A stretch of 64,000 nucleotides of DNA from Actinospica sp035552695 (GTDB lineage Bacteria; Actinomycetota; Actinomycetes; Streptomycetales; Catenulisporaceae): positions 88,665 through 152,664 of the forward strand of contig NZ_DASZKT010000029.1 of NCBI RefSeq assembly GCF_035552695.1. The letters are read 5' to 3'. The notes beneath the pieces were generated by a model. That model had not been told where the DNA came from. It worked only from the letters and a program-made list of their open reading frames with translations, and searched no databases. Below are positions 43,898 to 51,318 of this stretch, piece after piece. Both the position numbers and the translations under genes were made by a program. The number at the start of each line of letters is the position of its first letter. The first letter of the stretch is position 1.

Positions 43898-45055
43898 TCA
43901 GTAGGTGCCGGAGTTCGACGAGGAGTTCGACGAGGACGTGGAGTCGCCCTGACCGGCCTCGATCTTCTTGATGTCGTTGACGACGGTGTTGGCCGGGATC
44001 GCGAAGCCGAGGCCGACCGAGCCGGACTGGGAGCTCGAGCTGGACGACGTGGTGGAGTAGATCGCCGAGTCCATCCCGACGACCTCGCCCTGGTCGTTGA
44101 GCAGCGGACCGCCCGAGTTCCCGGGGTTGATCGACGCGTCGGTCTGGATCGCCGTGTAGGTGACGGTGGTCTGGTTGTTGTTGCCCCAGTTGAAGCCGGG
44201 GAACCCGCCGTTGTCGTTGCCGGTGCCCTGGGTGGTGGACTCGGTGACCGAGACCTTCCGGTTCAGCGCGGAGACGATGCCGCTGGTCACCGTGTTCTGC
44301 AGGTCGTCCGGCGAGCCGATGGCGATGGTCTGGTCGCCGACCTGCACGTTCGAGGAGTTGGCGAAGGTGACGGGCTTCCAGCTGTAGCTGCCCTCGGCCT
44401 GGATGATCGCGACGTCGTCCGCCGCGATGTACCCGACCACCTTGGCGTTGTACGTCTTGCCGTCGTATGTGGTGACGGCGAGGGTGCCGCCGGAGGAGAC
44501 GTAGTCCGCGATGACGTGGTTGTTGGTGACGATGTAGCCGTTGCTGGAGACCACCATTCCGGAGCCGATGCCCTCGGAACTGTTGGTGGTCTCAGTGATC
44601 TTCACGACGCTCGGCAGCACGGTCTTCGCCACCGCCCCGACGGTCGACGTGGTGTCCGAACTGTTCGACCCGGTGACGACACTCACCGACGCCGAGGCCG
44701 AATCGTTGAAGCGGTGGTCGAAGAACGCGCCGGACACCCCGCCTATCGCCGCGGCCAGCACCGCGACCGACAGGGCCAGGCTCAGCCCGACCTTCCGGGC
44801 GTTGCGCTTCGGCACCGAGCCGTGCAGCGAGAGCTCCGGCGGCACGGGCGGCAGGTTGCCCGTCCCACCGGGCCCCGCGACGCCCGGGTACGGTGCGGCG
44901 CCCGGGTACGGCGCGGCCGAACCCCACGCGTACTCCCCCGTCTGCGCGGTCAGGACCTGCGACTGAGGCTGCGGAGCGCCGTACGACGCGGCGGCGTGCT
45001 GCGGGTGGACCCGGTCCGGGTCCGGCGATGAGGGAGTCTGCGGAGTCTCGGTCAT
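43898..45055 (-). CDS. HtrA-like membrane-anchored serine protease without PDZ domain
   Basis: 385 residues from ATG 45055. A Pro/Gly/Ala-rich cytoplasmic tail (1-80) precedes one transmembrane helix (about 90-112). The trypsin-like domain has the triad His (V-T-N-N-H-V), Asp (A-A-D-D-V-A-I-I) and Ser (N-P-G-N-S-G-G-P-L). Usual HtrA/DegP proteins carry one or two PDZ domains next; here the protein ends after V-G-L-G-F-A-I-P-A and a Ser-rich tail. It would act outside the membrane on misfolded or specific proteins. Confidence 0.9.
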   Translation of the reverse strand: MTETPQTPSSPDPDRVHPQHAAASYGAPQPQSQVLTAQTGEYAWGSAAPYPGAAPYPGVAGPGGTGNLPPVPPELSLHGSVPKRNARKVGLSLALSVAVLAAAIGGVSGAFFDHRFNDSASASVSVVTGSNSSDTTSTVGAVAKTVLPSVVKITETTNSSEGIGSGMVVSSNGYIVTNNHVIADYVSSGGTLAVTTYDGKTYNAKVVGYIAADDVAIIQAEGSYSWKPVTFANSSNVQVGDQTIAIGSPDDLQNTVTSGIVSALNRKVSVTESTTQGTGNDNGGFPGFNWGNNNQTTVTYTAIQTDASINPGNSGGPLLNDQGEVVGMDSAIYSTTSSSSSSQSGSVGLGFAIPANTVVNDIKKIEAGQGDSTSSSNSSSNSGTY

Positions 45056-45369
45056 GCGGATACCTTCGGCTCCGAACTTGAGAGCCCGCTGAGACCTGAG
45101 CGAGACAAATCCAAGAAGTCGGCACGGTGTGCATTCACCTGAGAATCCAATGAATTCCAGGGTGCCCCGCGGGCCTCGGGCGACCGTTCGGCGACGGAAA
45201 GGGGCGACGCGCCGGGGCTCAGAGCGCGAAGGCACCCCGGCGCGTCGGAGGTATAGCTACCATCTGCTCAGATCCGACGCGAGAAGGTATATCCAAACGT
45301 GACCGTCTACGTCGGGCCCCGGCTGGGTAGGGGGCGCACTGGTGTAACGGGCGCGAGGAGGTTGGGCTC
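45056..45369. promoter_or_regulatory. divergent region htrA-like / hopanoid cluster
   Basis: 314 bp without a gene. GACCGTTCGGCG at 45182-45193 recurs before hpnD (47827-47838). Two -10-like elements (TATAGCT near 45252 and GGTATATCC near 45286) lie between this motif and the leader ORF; no firm promoter can be named. Confidence 0.45.
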
Positions 45370-45450
45370 ATGAGCGAGCTTGCGAGCGAATCAATGGACA
45401 CGGTGCCTGCGCGACCGCGCCGGCCGAGCGCTGGCGAGGTCGCCGCATGA
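45370..45450 (+). CDS. 26-residue leader ORF of hopanoid cluster
   Basis: ATG at 45370 with a strong GAGGAGG site eight bases upstream, the best ribosome site in the cluster. It encodes M-S-E-L-A-S-E-S-M-D-T-V then an Arg/Pro-rich end, and its TGA overlaps the ATG of the aminotransferase gene (ATGA). The first eight residues and the DNA behind them recur at the start of the HpnG-IspH gene (53313). Translational coupling is likely; a regulatory peptide or just a repeat-derived start are both possible. Confidence 0.6.
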   Translation: MSELASESMDTVPARPRRPSAGEVAA

Positions 45451-46829
45451 GCGAGGACTTCGACCTCGGGAAGTTGTTGGGCGAGCGGGCTGGTGAGGGG
45501 CACCGGCTGCAAGGCAGGATGCTCAATCCCCAGCTGCCCAGGATGCTGCACGCGATCGGCTTCGACCGGACGTACACGCGCGCCGAGGGCGCCTATATGT
45601 ACGACGCCGAGGGGCGCGACTATCTGGACTTCCTCTCCGGCTTCGGCGTGTTCGGGATCGGGCGCAACCACCCCGTCGTACGCGATGCGCTGCACCAGAC
45701 GCTCGACGCGGATCTCGCCGACCTGATCCAGTTCGACTCGCCGCTGCTGGCCGGCCTGCTCGCCGAGAAGCTGCTGGCGCGGGCGCCGCATCTGGAGCGG
45801 GTGTATTTCGGCAACAGCGGGACCGAGGCGGTCGAGGCCGCGCTGAAGTTCGCCCGGTTCGCGACCGGGCGGCCGCGGATCATCTACTGCGACCACGCGT
45901 TTCACGGGCTGACGACCGGATCGCTGTCGGTGAACGGCGCGGCCGAGTTCCGGGACGGGTTCGACCCGCTGCTGCCGGACACCCGGATCCCGCTCGGCGA
46001 CCTGGAGGCGCTGGAGGTCGAGCTGCGCAAGGGCGGCGTCGCGGCGCTGCTGATCGAGACGATCCAGGGCAAGGGCGTGCTCGAGCCGGCGCCCGGCTTC
46101 CTGGCCGCCGCGCACGAGCTGCTGAAGGCCCACGGCGCGCTGCTGATCTGCGACGAGGTGCAGACCGGCGTCGGGCGCACCGGCAAGTTCTTCGCGTACG
46201 AGCACGAGGGCGTGCAGCCGGACATCGTGACCGTCGCGAAGGCGCTGTCCGGCGGCTTCGTGCCGGTCGGCGCGACGCTGGCGAAGGACTGGATCTTCGA
46301 GAAGGTCTACTCCTCGATGGACCGGGTGCTGGTGCACGACTCGACCTTCGGCTCCAACGCCATGGCGATGGTCGCGGGTCTGGCGACCCTGAAGGTGATC
46401 GAGGACGAGGGCCTGATCGAGAACGCGGAGCGGATGGGGGCTCTGCTGCTCTCGGAACTCACGGACCGCATCGGGAAGTACGAGATGCTCACCGAGGTGC
46501 GCGGCCGCGGTCTGATGATCGGGTTCGAATTCGGCAAGCCGCGCTCGCTCAAGCTGAAGGCGGGCTGGAACACCCTGCAGACGGCGCGCAAGGGACTGTT
46601 CGCGCAGATGGTGGTGGTCCCGCTGTTCCAGCGGCACCGGATCCTGACCCAGGTCTCCGGGGACCACGTGGACATCATCAAACTGCTGCCGCCCTTGACG
46701 ATCGGCGAGCGGGAGGTGGAACGTTTCCTCGACGCCTTCGACGATGTGATGCGGGACGCCCACAAGGGGACCGGACTGATGTGGGACTTCGGGCGAACCC
46801 TGGTCACGCAGGCCGTCAAGCGGGGGTAG
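45447..46829 (+). CDS. hpnO: class III aminotransferase of hopanoid cluster (HpnO-like)
   Basis: 460 residues. PLP-dependent class III fold: G-N-S-G-T-E-A-V-E-A-A, H-A-F-H-G-L-T, I-C-D-E-V-Q-T-G-V-G-R-T-G, and the PLP lysine in V-A-K-A-L-S-G-G-F. Actinobacterial hopanoid loci carry this gene; HpnO converts the ribosyl-derived side chain to aminobacteriohopanetriol. Its own ribosome site (GCGAGG) is moderate and it overlaps the leader ORF. It precedes hpnC by about 57 bases, whereas in Streptomyces it is usually at the far end of the cluster. Confidence 0.88.
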   Translation: MSEDFDLGKLLGERAGEGHRLQGRMLNPQLPRMLHAIGFDRTYTRAEGAYMYDAEGRDYLDFLSGFGVFGIGRNHPVVRDALHQTLDADLADLIQFDSPLLAGLLAEKLLARAPHLERVYFGNSGTEAVEAALKFARFATGRPRIIYCDHAFHGLTTGSLSVNGAAEFRDGFDPLLPDTRIPLGDLEALEVELRKGGVAALLIETIQGKGVLEPAPGFLAAAHELLKAHGALLICDEVQTGVGRTGKFFAYEHEGVQPDIVTVAKALSGGFVPVGATLAKDWIFEKVYSSMDRVLVHDSTFGSNAMAMVAGLATLKVIEDEGLIENAERMGALLLSELTDRIGKYEMLTEVRGRGLMIGFEFGKPRSLKLKAGWNTLQTARKGLFAQMVVVPLFQRHRILTQVSGDHVDIIKLLPPLTIGEREVERFLDAFDDVMRDAHKGTGLMWDFGRTLVTQAVKRG

Positions 46830-46886
46830 GCCGTGCCTGTCGCCCCGGCCCGTAGTAGTAACGTCCACCTCAATGAAGAGGCCGAA

Positions 46887-47768
46887 GTGACGATAGAACC
46901 CGCGGCGTCCCGTGTGACGGGGGACGCCGGCGATCCGGCGTATTTCGCCGCCCGGGCCGCCGAGCAGGCAGACGCCGAGAACTTCCCGGTCGCGATGCGC
47001 GTGCTGCCGAAGGCGGTGCGCGACGACATCGCCGCGTTCTACGTCTTCGCGCGGTACGTGGACGACCTCGGGGACGAGCTCGCCGGCGACCGGACCGCCG
47101 CGCTGACCGAGGTCGACGCGGACCTGGGCCGGCTGAGCTCGGGCGGCACGCCGAAGCTGGACCCGGTGCGCGGGCTCGCCCGCTTCGTCGCGGACGGTCG
47201 GGTGCCGATCGAGCCCTTTCACGACCTGGTGGCCGCGAACCTGATGGACCAGGTCAAGGCCAGGTACGCGACGTTCGCCGAACTGGTGTCGTACTGCAGG
47301 CTGTCGGCGAATCCGGCCGGCCGGGTCGTGCTGCACCTCGCGGGCCAGGCGACGGCGCAGAACGTGGCCGACTCGGACGCCGTGTGCACCGGGCTGCAGA
47401 TCATCGAGCACATCCAGGACGTGGCCGAGGACCGCGGCAACGGCCGGATCTACCTGCCGAGCGAGGACCTGCTCGCCTTCGGGGTGCGCGAGGAGGAGCT
47501 GGACCTCGAGCACTCGGCCGAGGACCTCAAGGCCCTGCTGCGCTGGGAGGCGGGCCGGGCCGCGGTGATGCTGGCGAAGGGCGTGCCGCTGACCCGGCGG
47601 CTGCGCGGCTGGGCCAGGCCCGCGGTGATCGGGTACGTGGCGGGCGGCCGGGCCGCGCTCAGCGCGCTGCGGAAGATCGACTACGACGTGCTGGCCGGGG
47701 CGCCGTCCACCGACAAGAAGGGCGTGCTGCGGGCCGCGCTCGGCGTCGTCGTGGGGAAGAAGCGCTGA
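46887..47768 (+). CDS. hpnC: squalene biosynthesis protein HpnC
   Basis: 293 residues from GTG 46887 (GAAGAGG upstream); a GTG at 46833 would add 18 residues. Trans-isoprenyl diphosphate synthase fold: aspartate-rich Y-V-D-D-L-G-D-E and I-I-E-H-I-Q-D-V-A-E-D. HpnC, HpnD and HpnE together turn two farnesyl diphosphates into squalene via presqualene diphosphate; HpnC converts presqualene diphosphate to hydroxysqualene. Lies between hpnO and hpnD; the 145-bp gap to hpnD may hold a second promoter. Confidence 0.93.
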   Translation: MTIEPAASRVTGDAGDPAYFAARAAEQADAENFPVAMRVLPKAVRDDIAAFYVFARYVDDLGDELAGDRTAALTEVDADLGRLSSGGTPKLDPVRGLARFVADGRVPIEPFHDLVAANLMDQVKARYATFAELVSYCRLSANPAGRVVLHLAGQATAQNVADSDAVCTGLQIIEHIQDVAEDRGNGRIYLPSEDLLAFGVREEELDLEHSAEDLKALLRWEAGRAAVMLAKGVPLTRRLRGWARPAVIGYVAGGRAALSALRKIDYDVLAGAPSTDKKGVLRAALGVVVGKKR

Positions 47769-47826
47769 ACGCCGGCTGAGCACGCGGCGCCCGGGACCGG
47801 GCACTCCTGAGCGGCACTCCTCGCAC

Positions 47827-47913
47827 GACCGTTCGGCGGACGAAAGCGCAACGCCGCCGATATACGTCATTCGACGGAGGGATTCCGCCGATCACTCGTC
47901 GTAGGATGCCCGG
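47827..47913 (+). promoter_or_regulatory. hpnC-hpnD gap with element shared with hpnO upstream region
   Basis: GACCGTTCGGCG at 47827-47838 followed by GACGAAAG; the copy before the cluster at 45182 reads GACCGTTCGGCG then ACGGAAAG. The same 12 bases before two transcription units of one pathway suggest a shared regulator or sigma factor. A GATATACG element near 47859 could be a -10. Confidence 0.4.
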
Positions 47914-48813
47914 GTGACCACCAGTACAGAACTCGCGGCCGCATATGCACTGTGTGAGCAGATTGTCGGAAGCCAGGCGAAGAACTTCTCCTATGGCATC
48001 AGATTGCTGCCCGGGCCGAAACGCCGTGCGCTTTCCGCGATCTACGCCTTCGCGCGCCGAGTCGACGACATCGGGGACGGAGACCTGCCGCACGACGCGA
48101 AGCTGGCCGGCCTCGTGGAGACCCGCCGGCAGGCCGAGCATCCGGAGCGCTTCCCCGAGGACCCGGTGCTCGTCGCGCTGGCCGACGCCGCGCGGCGCTA
48201 CCCGATCGACCTCGGCGCCTTCGGCGAGCTCGTGGACGGCTGCGAGATGGACCAGGTCGGGACGACGTACCAGTCCTGGGACGAGCTCGCGGTGTACTGC
48301 CGCAACGTGGCCGGCTCGGTCGGGCGGCTCTCGCTCGGCGTGTTCAATCCGCCCGCGCTGCACACCGAGCCGAAGCAGACCGAGGAGCTGGCGGACAAGC
48401 TGGGCCTCGCGCTGCAGCTGACGAACATCCTGCGCGACGTGCGCGAGGACCTGCAGGGCGGGCGCGTGTACCTGCCGCGCAAGACCCTCGACGAGTTCGA
48501 ATGCGAGCTGAAGCTGCGTCAGGACGGCACGCTGGACCCGCAGGGCGGCAAGCTGGCCGCGGTGATGCGCTACGAGGCCGAGCGCGCCGAGTCGCTCTAC
48601 GCGGAGGGGCTCGGGCTGCTGCCGCTGCTGGACTGGCGTTCGCGCGGCTGCTGCGGGGCGCTGTCCGGGATCTACCACGAACTGCTCAAGGTGATCGCGG
48701 CGCAGCCGGAGGCGACGTTCGGCCAGCGGCTCTCGCTGCCGGCCAAGACGAAGCTGGCGGTGGCGGCGCGGGCGCTGCGGCCGCGGCTGTCCGACGTGCG
48801 GCGCGGCCGATGA
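47914..48813 (+). CDS. hpnD: presqualene diphosphate synthase HpnD
   Basis: 299 residues, GTG start. Squalene/phytoene synthase family with both aspartate-rich motifs: R-R-V-D-D-I-G-D-G-D and N-I-L-R-D-V-R-E-D. F-S-Y-G-I-R-L-L near the start and Y-A-F-A-R are conserved. It condenses two farnesyl diphosphates to presqualene diphosphate, the first committed step. The stop overlaps the hpnE start (ATGA). Confidence 0.94.
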   Translation: MTTSTELAAAYALCEQIVGSQAKNFSYGIRLLPGPKRRALSAIYAFARRVDDIGDGDLPHDAKLAGLVETRRQAEHPERFPEDPVLVALADAARRYPIDLGAFGELVDGCEMDQVGTTYQSWDELAVYCRNVAGSVGRLSLGVFNPPALHTEPKQTEELADKLGLALQLTNILRDVREDLQGGRVYLPRKTLDEFECELKLRQDGTLDPQGGKLAAVMRYEAERAESLYAEGLGLLPLLDWRSRGCCGALSGIYHELLKVIAAQPEATFGQRLSLPAKTKLAVAARALRPRLSDVRRGR

Positions 48814-50255
48814 AGCGGGACGCCGACGGGGACTGGCCGGTCCTGGTCAACGGTTCTGCGGATGCGATCGCGGGGGGCACGGGCGCGGGCGACGGAGCGC
48901 CGCACGCCCTCGTCGTCGGCGGCGGCCTGGCCGGGATCAGCTCGGCGCTGATCCTCGCCGAACGCGGCTGGCGGGTCACCCTCGCCGAGGCACGACCGCG
49001 GCTCGGCGGACGCGCGACCTCGTACCAGCGCGGCGAGCTCACGGTCGACAACGGCCAGCACGTCTTCCTGCGCTGCTGCACGGCCTACCGCGGGCTGCTC
49101 GAACGGCTCGACGCGGGCCCCTCGTCGGGGCTGTCCGTGCTGCAGGATCGCCTGGACATCCCGCTGCGCGCCCCCGACGGCGCGACCGCGCGGCTCAAGC
49201 GGACCGGCGCCCCGGCCCCGCTGCACCTGGCCGGGAGTCTGCTGGGCTACGGGCTGCTCCCGCTGCGCGACCGGAGCAAGCTCGGGCGCGCGGCGCTGGC
49301 GCTGCGGTTCACCGATCCGGCGGATCCGGCCGTGGACGCGCAGAGCTTCGGTGCGTTCATGCGAAAACGCGGACAGTCCCAGCGGGCCGTGAACCGGCTC
49401 TGGTCGGTCATCAGCACCGCGACGCTCAACATCGATCCCGACGCGGCGTCACTCGCGCTGGCCGTCAAGGTGTTCCGCACCGGACTGCTCGAGGACTCCA
49501 CCGGCTCGGACCTCGGCTACGCGGCCGTGCCGCTCGGCGAGATCCACGACACGCGGGCCCGCGCGGCGCTCACGAAGCAGGGCGTGGACATACGGGACGC
49601 TACCAAGGTGCTCTCCCTCGACGCCGAGCTGAACGTGCGGCTGCGCGCCCGCGACGAAAGCGAACTGACGCTGCGTCCGGACGCGGTCGTGCTGGCCGTG
49701 CCGCACGACGTGGCGGCCGCGCTGCTGCCCGCGCAGGTGCCGAAGCCGTTCGCGGAGCTCGGCCACAGCCCGATCATGAACGTGCACGTGCGCTACGACC
49801 GCCCGGTGCTGGACGGTCCGTTCCTGGCCGGGGTGGACTCCCCGGCGCAGTGGATCTTCGACCGGACCGGGCCGACCGGCCTGCCGGGAGCCGGGCACTA
49901 TGTCGCGGTCACCGTCTCGGCGGCGGACGCGCTCATCGACAAGCCGGTGGCCGAGCTGCGTTCGCTGTTCGAGAACGAGCTGGCCCGGCTGCTGCCCGCG
50001 GCCAGGGACGCGAAGGTCGAGGACTTCTTCGTCACCCGGGAGAAGCAGGCGACGTTCCGGCAGGCCAGCGGCAGTGCCGCGCTGCGTCCGGGGCCGGTCA
50101 CCCCGGTGCCGGGGCTGTATTTGGCCGGGGCGTGGACCGCGACCGGCTGGCCGGACACGATGGAGAGCGCGGTGCGCAGCGGGATTAGCGCGGCGCGTGC
50201 TGCGCAAGAACAGTGGGTGACGGCTCACCCCAGCGGGACAGGAGCACGGGTTTGA
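48810..50255 (+). CDS. hpnE: hydroxysqualene dehydroxylase HpnE
   Basis: 481 residues. FAD-dependent amine-oxidase/phytoene-desaturase-like fold with the dinucleotide motif V-V-G-G-G-L-A-G-I-S-S-A near residue 35 and L-A-E-A-R-P-R-L-G-G-R following; C-terminal F-A-D-binding block L-Y-L-A-G-A-W-T-A-T-G-W. It reduces hydroxysqualene to squalene. Four-base overlaps with both neighbours (ATGA with hpnD, TTGA with the prenyl synthase) show tight coupling. Confidence 0.94.
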   Translation: MKRDADGDWPVLVNGSADAIAGGTGAGDGAPHALVVGGGLAGISSALILAERGWRVTLAEARPRLGGRATSYQRGELTVDNGQHVFLRCCTAYRGLLERLDAGPSSGLSVLQDRLDIPLRAPDGATARLKRTGAPAPLHLAGSLLGYGLLPLRDRSKLGRAALALRFTDPADPAVDAQSFGAFMRKRGQSQRAVNRLWSVISTATLNIDPDAASLALAVKVFRTGLLEDSTGSDLGYAAVPLGEIHDTRARAALTKQGVDIRDATKVLSLDAELNVRLRARDESELTLRPDAVVLAVPHDVAAALLPAQVPKPFAELGHSPIMNVHVRYDRPVLDGPFLAGVDSPAQWIFDRTGPTGLPGAGHYVAVTVSAADALIDKPVAELRSLFENELARLLPAARDAKVEDFFVTREKQATFRQASGSAALRPGPVTPVPGLYLAGAWTATGWPDTMESAVRSGISAARAAQEQWVTAHPSGTGARV

Positions 50256-51292
50256 CTGACACGCAGAGCGCGGACACGGTTCAGCGCACCGCGGCGGAGA
50301 TCCTCGGCGAGACGAAGAAGCTGGTCGACCCGGAGATCGAGCGTCGGCTCGAGGAGCTGCACCCGATGATGCGCGGGATCGCCCGCTATCACTTCGGCTG
50401 GCAGGACGCCGCGGGCCGGCCGGACCCGCACGGTTCCGGCGGCAAGGCGCTGCGCCCCGCGCTGGCCGTGCTCGGTGCGCGCACGGTCGGCGCGGCGGGC
50501 GACGAGCCCGCCGTGATCGACGCGGCGGTGGCCGTCGAGCTGATCCACAACTTCTCGCTGCTGCACGACGACATCATGGACGGCGACCGCACCCGGCGGC
50601 ACCGGCCGACCGCGTGGACCGTGTTCGGCGAGAACCAGACCCTGCTCGCGGGCTGCGCGCTGCAGACCCTGGCGTTCGAGGTGCTGGCCGAGCAGAGCCC
50701 GGCCGCGGTGCCCTCGCTCGGCGCGATGGTGCAGGAGCTGATCGCGGGGCAGAGCGAGGACCTCCAGCTGGAGGGGAACGAGTCGGCGACCGTCGACCAG
50801 TGCCTGCGGATGGAGCAGGGCAAGACCGCGAGCCTGCTGTCCGCGAGCGCGAGCCTCGGTGCGCAGGCGTACGGCGCGGACGCCGAGCAGGTCCGGCTGC
50901 TCGCCGAGTACGGCCACCACCTCGGCATGGCCTTCCAGCTCGTCGACGACATGCTGGGCATCTGGGGCGAGACGGACACCACCGGCAAGCCGGTCGCCGC
51001 CGACCTCGCCGCGCGCAAGCGCTCCGCGCCCGTCGTGGCGGCCCTCACGGCGGGCACGGCCGACAGCGAGCGGTTGCGTGCGGTGCTCGCCCGGCCCGAG
51101 GAGCTGAGTCCGGCCGATCTCATCCTCGCGGCGGATCTGGTGGAGCACGCCGGCGGCCGGAGTTGGACCCGGGAACGCGCCGACCTGCACACACGCGAGG
51201 CATTAGCTCGATTGGACCGCTTGGCGCCGCCGCCCAGCGCGCTCGCCGATCTCGCTGAAGTCACCAGGTTTCTCCTCTCAAGGACGTGGTAA
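50252..51292 (+). CDS. polyprenyl (farnesyl) diphosphate synthase
   Basis: 346 residues from a TTG overlapping the hpnE stop, with AGGAG seven bases upstream. First aspartate-rich motif L-L-H-D-D-I-M-D-G-D-R-T-R-R; second region F-Q-L-V-D-D-M-L-G-I-W-G, in which the last Asp is Gly as in several actinobacterial homologues. It supplies farnesyl diphosphate to HpnD. Product length is inferred from the pathway, not read from sequence. Confidence 0.92.
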   Translation: MTDTQSADTVQRTAAEILGETKKLVDPEIERRLEELHPMMRGIARYHFGWQDAAGRPDPHGSGGKALRPALAVLGARTVGAAGDEPAVIDAAVAVELIHNFSLLHDDIMDGDRTRRHRPTAWTVFGENQTLLAGCALQTLAFEVLAEQSPAAVPSLGAMVQELIAGQSEDLQLEGNESATVDQCLRMEQGKTASLLSASASLGAQAYGADAEQVRLLAEYGHHLGMAFQLVDDMLGIWGETDTTGKPVAADLAARKRSAPVVAALTAGTADSERLRAVLARPEELSPADLILAADLVEHAGGRSWTRERADLHTREALARLDRLAPPPSALADLAEVTRFLLSRTW

Positions 51293-51318
51293 GGGGCGTG
51301 CCGAGGAGGCACGCTGAC

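Noticed and set aside
45219..47870. 883-residue minus-strand frame
   Set aside because: Antisense of hpnO and hpnC; both have intact catalytic motifs on the other strand.
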